Assembly (NCBI GenBank): GCA_000824845.1 | Contig: CCNC01000113.1 | Coordinates: forward strand, 1-34,646 | Direction: 5' to 3' | DNA: 34,646 nt | DNA from: Mesorhizobium sp. ORS 3359 | GTDB lineage: Bacteria; Pseudomonadota; Alphaproteobacteria; Rhizobiales; Rhizobiaceae | Shown here: positions 31,580 through 34,646 of the stretch, piece after piece | Layout of the letters: each line of letters opens with the position of its first letter | Numbering within the stretch: position 1 is the first letter of the stretch | The notes under the pieces: generated by a model | What the model was told of the DNA's origin: nothing | Database searches by the model: none | Seen by the model: the letters and a program-made list of their open reading frames with translations, nothing else | Program-made: the position numbers and the translations under genes

Positions 31580-32740
31580 TCAGGTCGGGTCTTCGCGATG
31601 CAGGTCGTGGATGGTGACGCCTTCGGCGTTGTCGGGCAGCATCAGCCACTTCTTGTGACGCAGCGTGCGCTCGGTGTCTTCCAGGCCCATCTCCCAGTGC
31701 TCGCGCATCGAGGTGCCGGAGAACTCATAGTCCTTGGCGTGGCCTTCATAGCCTTTGTGCTGGTAGATCAGGTGGACGATGTTGACCACGCCGGCGTCGG
31801 AATAGTCGGCGATCAGTTCCCTCTCGCCGTCCTTCAACTGCTCCGGCGGCACGCGCTTCAGCGCGTCGAGCAGCTTCATCTTGAGCGCGTGGATGCGCTG
31901 GAAATTGTCGGTGTTCTGGCGCGTGCGGCTGGAATACATGATGTCCTTGTGGCGCGACAGGACGTCGGCCATGCCGCGCGGCAGCACGCCGCGGGCGCTG
32001 AACAGATCGACCTGGAAAACCAGCGAGGAGCGGTCCTCCTCCTGGTCGAGCAGATATTGCAGCGGCGTGTTGGAGACGATGCCGCCATCCCAGTAATACT
32101 CGCCCTCGATGCGGATCGAAGGAAAAGCCGGCGGCAGTGCGCCGCTCGCCATGATGTGTTCCGGCCCGATGTGCACCTTGTCGGTGTCGAAATAGACGAA
32201 ATTGCCGGTCCGGACATTGACCGCACCGACGCTCAGCCGCTTCCTGCCGTCGTTCAGCACGTCGAAGTCGATCAGGCTTTCCAGCGTGTCCTTGAGCTCG
32301 GCGGTGTCGTAGAAGCTGGTGGCGCCGTCTGCCCCGGCCAACTGGAACCAGGGATTCGGGCTGCGGGGCTTGAAGAAGCCGGGCTGGCCCATGGCCAAGG
32401 TCATGAATGACGAGGTCTGGTTGCGGATATCGCGATAGATGTCGCCTTCGGGCGTGTATGCCCAGATCTTGCGGCCCGAGACGGTCTGCCAGAACTGCTC
32501 CAGCCGCTGCAGGCGTCGGCTAGGCTCGTTGCCGGCGATGATCGAGGCATTGATGGCGCCGATCGAGACGCCGGACAGCCAGGTCGGCTCGCAGCCGGCG
32601 TCGGCTAGCGCCTGATAGACGCCGGCCTGATAGGCGCCGAGCGCGCCGCCGCCCTGGAAGACCAGGGCGATGCGGTCGTATTGCGCGGTGATTTCAGCGA
32701 TGGTGGCGGCGGCCGCCTTGTTGCGGTTACGCTCAAGCAC
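31580..32740 (-). CDS. Patatin-like phospholipase family protein
   Basis: A 386-residue hydrolase with a patatin domain. The oxyanion loop is QGGGALG (about 29-35), the nucleophile Ser59 is in GVSIG, and the catalytic Asp218 is in YWDGG. The region after about 270 matches the extra C-terminal domain (DUF3734-type) found in many bacterial patatins. I place the start at GTG 32740, which overlaps the stop of the decarboxylase by 8 nt and has GGAG upstream; an ATG at 32800 lies inside the neighbour. The substrate could be a phospholipid or a polyhydroxybutyrate-granule component: neighbours make the second idea attractive but it is inference. Confidence 0.9.
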   Translation of the reverse strand: MLERNRNKAAAATIAEITAQYDRIALVFQGGGALGAYQAGVYQALADAGCEPTWLSGVSIGAINASIIAGNEPSRRLQRLEQFWQTVSGRKIWAYTPEGDIYRDIRNQTSSFMTLAMGQPGFFKPRSPNPWFQLAGADGATSFYDTAELKDTLESLIDFDVLNDGRKRLSVGAVNVRTGNFVYFDTDKVHIGPEHIMASGALPPAFPSIRIEGEYYWDGGIVSNTPLQYLLDQEEDRSSLVFQVDLFSARGVLPRGMADVLSRHKDIMYSSRTRQNTDNFQRIHALKMKLLDALKRVPPEQLKDGERELIADYSDAGVVNIVHLIYQHKGYEGHAKDYEFSGTSMREHWEMGLEDTERTLRHKKWLMLPDNAEGVTIHDLHREDPT

Positions 32741-33530
32741 CGGCTTTCTCCAACGCCTTCGCGCCGGTAGCCGATCGGCCGTGGTCGGCGAGATAATCAT
32801 GCACGACTTCGCCGAGGCCGAGCGTCAGGTCGGCGGTGAAGTGAACGGCCGAGACGATGTCGAGCACCGGCAGCTTGGCCACGTCGGCCATGACATGGGG
32901 GCGCAGGTCGAGCGCGGCGGGCGCCGTCCAGGCCTCCTTCAGCGTCACGTCGGTGAGATAGTAGCGGACCAGCTCGCAGATGCGCGGGCTGCCGTCGACA
33001 TGCGGAATGATCTTGATCAGGAAATTGGGCGCGGCGAGCGAGGCCAGCACCTGGTCGTGGTCGGCTTCGCGATGCTTGTAGCCCATCGTGCCTGTGGCGC
33101 ACAGCACGCTGCCATAATGCAGCGTGCCGACCACCACCTCGCCCTCATGCACTATCTTGGGGCTGGCGAGCTTCTTCGGGAAACCCCAGAGCTCGCGGCC
33201 GCCGGCGATCGGCGCGTCGTCGTCGAGATACATGGAATGCACGTAGCCGCCGTGCTGGCCCTTGTAGCGCACCGGGATGACCTGGCCGGTCTCGGTGTAG
33301 TCGCCGAAGCCGGTCGAGTCCGGCATGCGGATGAACTCGTATTTGACCAGCGGCTCGTCGATCTCGAGCGGCGCCGGCACGACCGCCTCCAACGCCTCGC
33401 GCGTGGTGCGGTAGGTGATGATGATGTATTCGCGGTCGAAGAAACGGTAGGGGCCGGGCGGGAAGGAAGGGTTGGTGAGCGGCATCGCGTAGGCGCGCTT
33501 CACGACATCGTCGATTTCCAAGCTATTCAC
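32733..33530 (-). CDS. adc: Acetoacetate decarboxylase
   Basis: A 265-residue enzyme that converts acetoacetate to acetone and carbon dioxide. The Schiff-base region is ELWGFPKK, with Lys119/Lys120 matching the Lys115/Lys116 pair of the clostridial enzyme. [12 protein letters not shown] and [12 protein letters not shown] are also family features. The start is uncertain: GTG 33530 gives the usual family length, TTG 33521 is equally near, and an ATG at 33611 would add an unlikely Cys/His-containing extension. It forms a two-gene operon with the patatin-like gene and diverges from bdhA, whose product makes acetoacetate, so the two act in sequence. Because acetone formation discards carbon, some family members with other substrates should be kept in mind. 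Confidence 0.9.
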   Translation of the reverse strand: MNSLEIDDVVKRAYAMPLTNPSFPPGPYRFFDREYIIITYRTTREALEAVVPAPLEIDEPLVKYEFIRMPDSTGFGDYTETGQVIPVRYKGQHGGYVHSMYLDDDAPIAGGRELWGFPKKLASPKIVHEGEVVVGTLHYGSVLCATGTMGYKHREADHDQVLASLAAPNFLIKIIPHVDGSPRICELVRYYLTDVTLKEAWTAPAALDLRPHVMADVAKLPVLDIVSAVHFTADLTLGLGEVVHDYLADHGRSATGAKALEKAGA

Positions 33531-33587
33531 CCATCGGTTCAGGAACGACACGCGCTGGACGCGCGGCAGGATGTGTTGCACGGCACC

Positions 33588-33604
33588 ATGACAGTGCCAT
33601 GTCA
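33588..33604. promoter_or_regulatory. Inverted-repeat motif in the adc-bdhA gap, copy 1
   Basis: ATGACAGTGCCATGTCA contains the dyad TGACA-N6-TGTCA. A close copy occurs on the other strand at 33670-33687. The two motifs lie between divergent genes whose products share acetoacetate. Confidence 0.5.
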
Positions 33605-33669
33605 CCCGCATCGAGCGCCAGCTTGGCGGACATCGGACAGCATCACAACATTGTAATCGCTACGACATA

Positions 33670-33687
33670 TGGTCATGGCATTGTCAT
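33670..33687. promoter_or_regulatory. Inverted-repeat motif in the adc-bdhA gap, copy 2
   Basis: Read on the minus strand it is ATGACAATGCCATGACCA, matching copy 1 at 14 of the first 16 positions (difference A/G at position 7 and A/T at position 15). It lies 61 bp before the bdhA ATG in opposite orientation to copy 1. Confidence 0.5.
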
Positions 33688-33747
33688 GCTGCGGCGCACA
33701 AACTATGTGCCCTTATAGTTCCCTTCCCTCCTGTCGCGAGATCTCCC

Positions 33748-34536
33748 ATGGGTTCCCTGTCTTCGAAGAATGCGCTCGTCACCGGCTCGACCAGCGGCAT
33801 CGGCCTGGCAATCGCCCGCGCCTTCGCCGCCGAGGGCGCCAACGTCACCATCAATGGCCTGGGCGATGGCGCGGCGATCGAGCAGGAGCGGGCCGGCATC
33901 GAAAGGGATTTCGGCGTCAAGTGCCGTTACTCGGACGCCAACATGATGGATGGCGCAGCCGTCACCGCCATGATCCGTGAGGCCGAGGAGGCGTTCGGCA
34001 GCCTCGACATCCTGGTCAACAATGCCGGCATCCAGCATGTCGCGCCGATCGAGGAGTTTCCCGACGACAAGTGGGAGGCCATCATCCGCATCAATCTGCT
34101 CGCCGCCTTCTACGCCATCAAGGCGGCGGTGCCGGGCATGAAGAGCCGTAAATGGGGCCGCATCATCAACACGGCTTCGGCGCATGCGCTGGTCGCCTCG
34201 CCGTTCAAGTCGGCCTATGTCTCGGCCAAGCACGGCATTGCCGGCCTGACCAAGACGGTGGCGCTGGAAGTGGCGCAGGACGGCATCACCGTCAATGCGA
34301 TCGCGCCCGGCTATGTCTGGACGCCGCTGGTCGAGAAGCAGATCCCCGACACGATGAAGGCGCGCGGCATGACCGAGGAACAGGTCAAGCACGATGTGCT
34401 GCTGGCAGCGCAGCCGACCAAGGAATTCGTCACCGTCGAGGCGCTTGCCGCGCTGACGCTTTTCCTGTGCTCGGACGCCGCCAAGCAGATCACCGGCGCG
34501 GCCCTGCCGATGGATGGCGGCTGGACGGCGCAGTGA
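33748..34536 (+). CDS. bdhA: D-3-hydroxybutyrate dehydrogenase (short-chain dehydrogenase)
   Basis: A 262-residue NAD-dependent enzyme that interconverts 3-hydroxybutyrate and acetoacetate in polyhydroxybutyrate and ketone-body use. The cofactor motif TGSTSGIG is at residues 12-19, NNAG at 91-94, and the catalytic set is Ser144, Tyr157 and Lys161 (AYVSAKHG). IQHVAPIEEFP and the C-terminal substrate-binding region QPTKEFV followed by MDGGWTAQ are the features that separate 3-hydroxybutyrate dehydrogenase from other short-chain dehydrogenases. It diverges from the acetoacetate decarboxylase/patatin operon over a 217-bp gap that contains a repeated palindromic motif. It is a single gene here, followed by an intergenic repeat. 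Confidence 0.95.
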   Translation: MGSLSSKNALVTGSTSGIGLAIARAFAAEGANVTINGLGDGAAIEQERAGIERDFGVKCRYSDANMMDGAAVTAMIREAEEAFGSLDILVNNAGIQHVAPIEEFPDDKWEAIIRINLLAAFYAIKAAVPGMKSRKWGRIINTASAHALVASPFKSAYVSAKHGIAGLTKTVALEVAQDGITVNAIAPGYVWTPLVEKQIPDTMKARGMTEEQVKHDVLLAAQPTKEFVTVEALAALTLFLCSDAAKQITGAALPMDGGWTAQ

Positions 34537-34584
34537 GGACAAAGGCTGTTTCAGGGAAGGGCGGAGCGGAGCTCGCGTCCTCAT

Positions 34585-34646
34585 AGAGTAGTTCACCGTT
34601 TCACGGAAACAGTGAACCGCTCTATCTCTCTGTTTTTGCGCAATTC
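34585..34646. repeat. Composite intergenic repeat, cut by the window end
   Basis: GTTCACCGTTTC pairs with GAAACAGTGAAC (one mismatch) within AGAG...CTCT ends, forming a hairpin, followed by TATCTCTCTG and TTTTTGCGCAATTC, the start of the GCAATTCC repeat family. The same combination occurs in decayed form at 20541-20672, so the two parts travel together. Confidence 0.75.

Noticed and set aside
1..34646. CRISPR arrays, tRNA or rRNA genes, transposases, phage genes
   Set aside because: No regularly spaced repeats, no cloverleaf-type or rRNA-like sequence, and no integrase or transposase motif was found by eye.

Overview
This window looks like chromosomal DNA of a high-GC alphaproteobacterium of the Rhizobiales, most likely Mesorhizobium or a close relative. 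I infer this from protein style (PotD-type binding proteins, a rhizobial 3-hydroxybutyrate dehydrogenase), dense same-strand operons with 4-8 nt overlaps, and intergenic palindromic repeats of the kinds common in that group. No tRNA, rRNA, CRISPR array, insertion sequence or phage gene was seen.

Region 1 (1-17300) is the most distinctive part. After an M19 dipeptidase (40-1110) comes a large amine-metabolism locus. A leftward operon (5984-1265) encodes two related FAD oxidoreductases, a GcvT-like folate-dependent methyltransferase/demethylase and a small unknown protein. A rightward operon (6248-11386) encodes a phosphoethanolamine-methyltransferase-like enzyme, a BetI-like TetR regulator, two near-duplicate PotD-type binding proteins and a flavin amine oxidase. 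A leftward operon (14196-11350) encodes two permeases and the ATPase of a polyamine-type ABC importer. A class III aminotransferase (14592-16010) faces a Rieske oxygenase (17257-16055). Three 16-bp palindromes of the form TTGAA-N6-TTCAA sit in front of the methyltransferase, the aminotransferase and the Rieske gene; two of them lie directly after a recognisable -10 box. I infer one regulon, probably repressed by the TetR protein, for uptake, demethylation and deamination of a methylated amine. The substrate is unknown.

Region 2 (17700-22800) holds a small exported or membrane protein, then a signalling locus: a hybrid GAF-PAS histidine kinase with a C-terminal receiver, an OmpR-type response regulator with intact phosphorylation residues, and a divergent OmpR-type regulator whose receiver has lost them. 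Two small leftward membrane/exported proteins follow.

Region 3 (22800-30510) holds an L,D-transpeptidase, a leftward RND efflux pump with its adaptor, a divergent TetR regulator and a PiT-family phosphate transporter.

Region 4 (30540-34646) holds an unknown multi-pass membrane protein and a ketone-body/polyhydroxybutyrate group: a leftward acetoacetate decarboxylase and patatin-like hydrolase, divergent from bdhA. The window ends inside an intergenic repeat.

A 50-nt core embedded in long inverted repeats occurs twice (1123-1240 and 18231-18354), each time between convergent genes. Two other repeat families recur in intergenic gaps.
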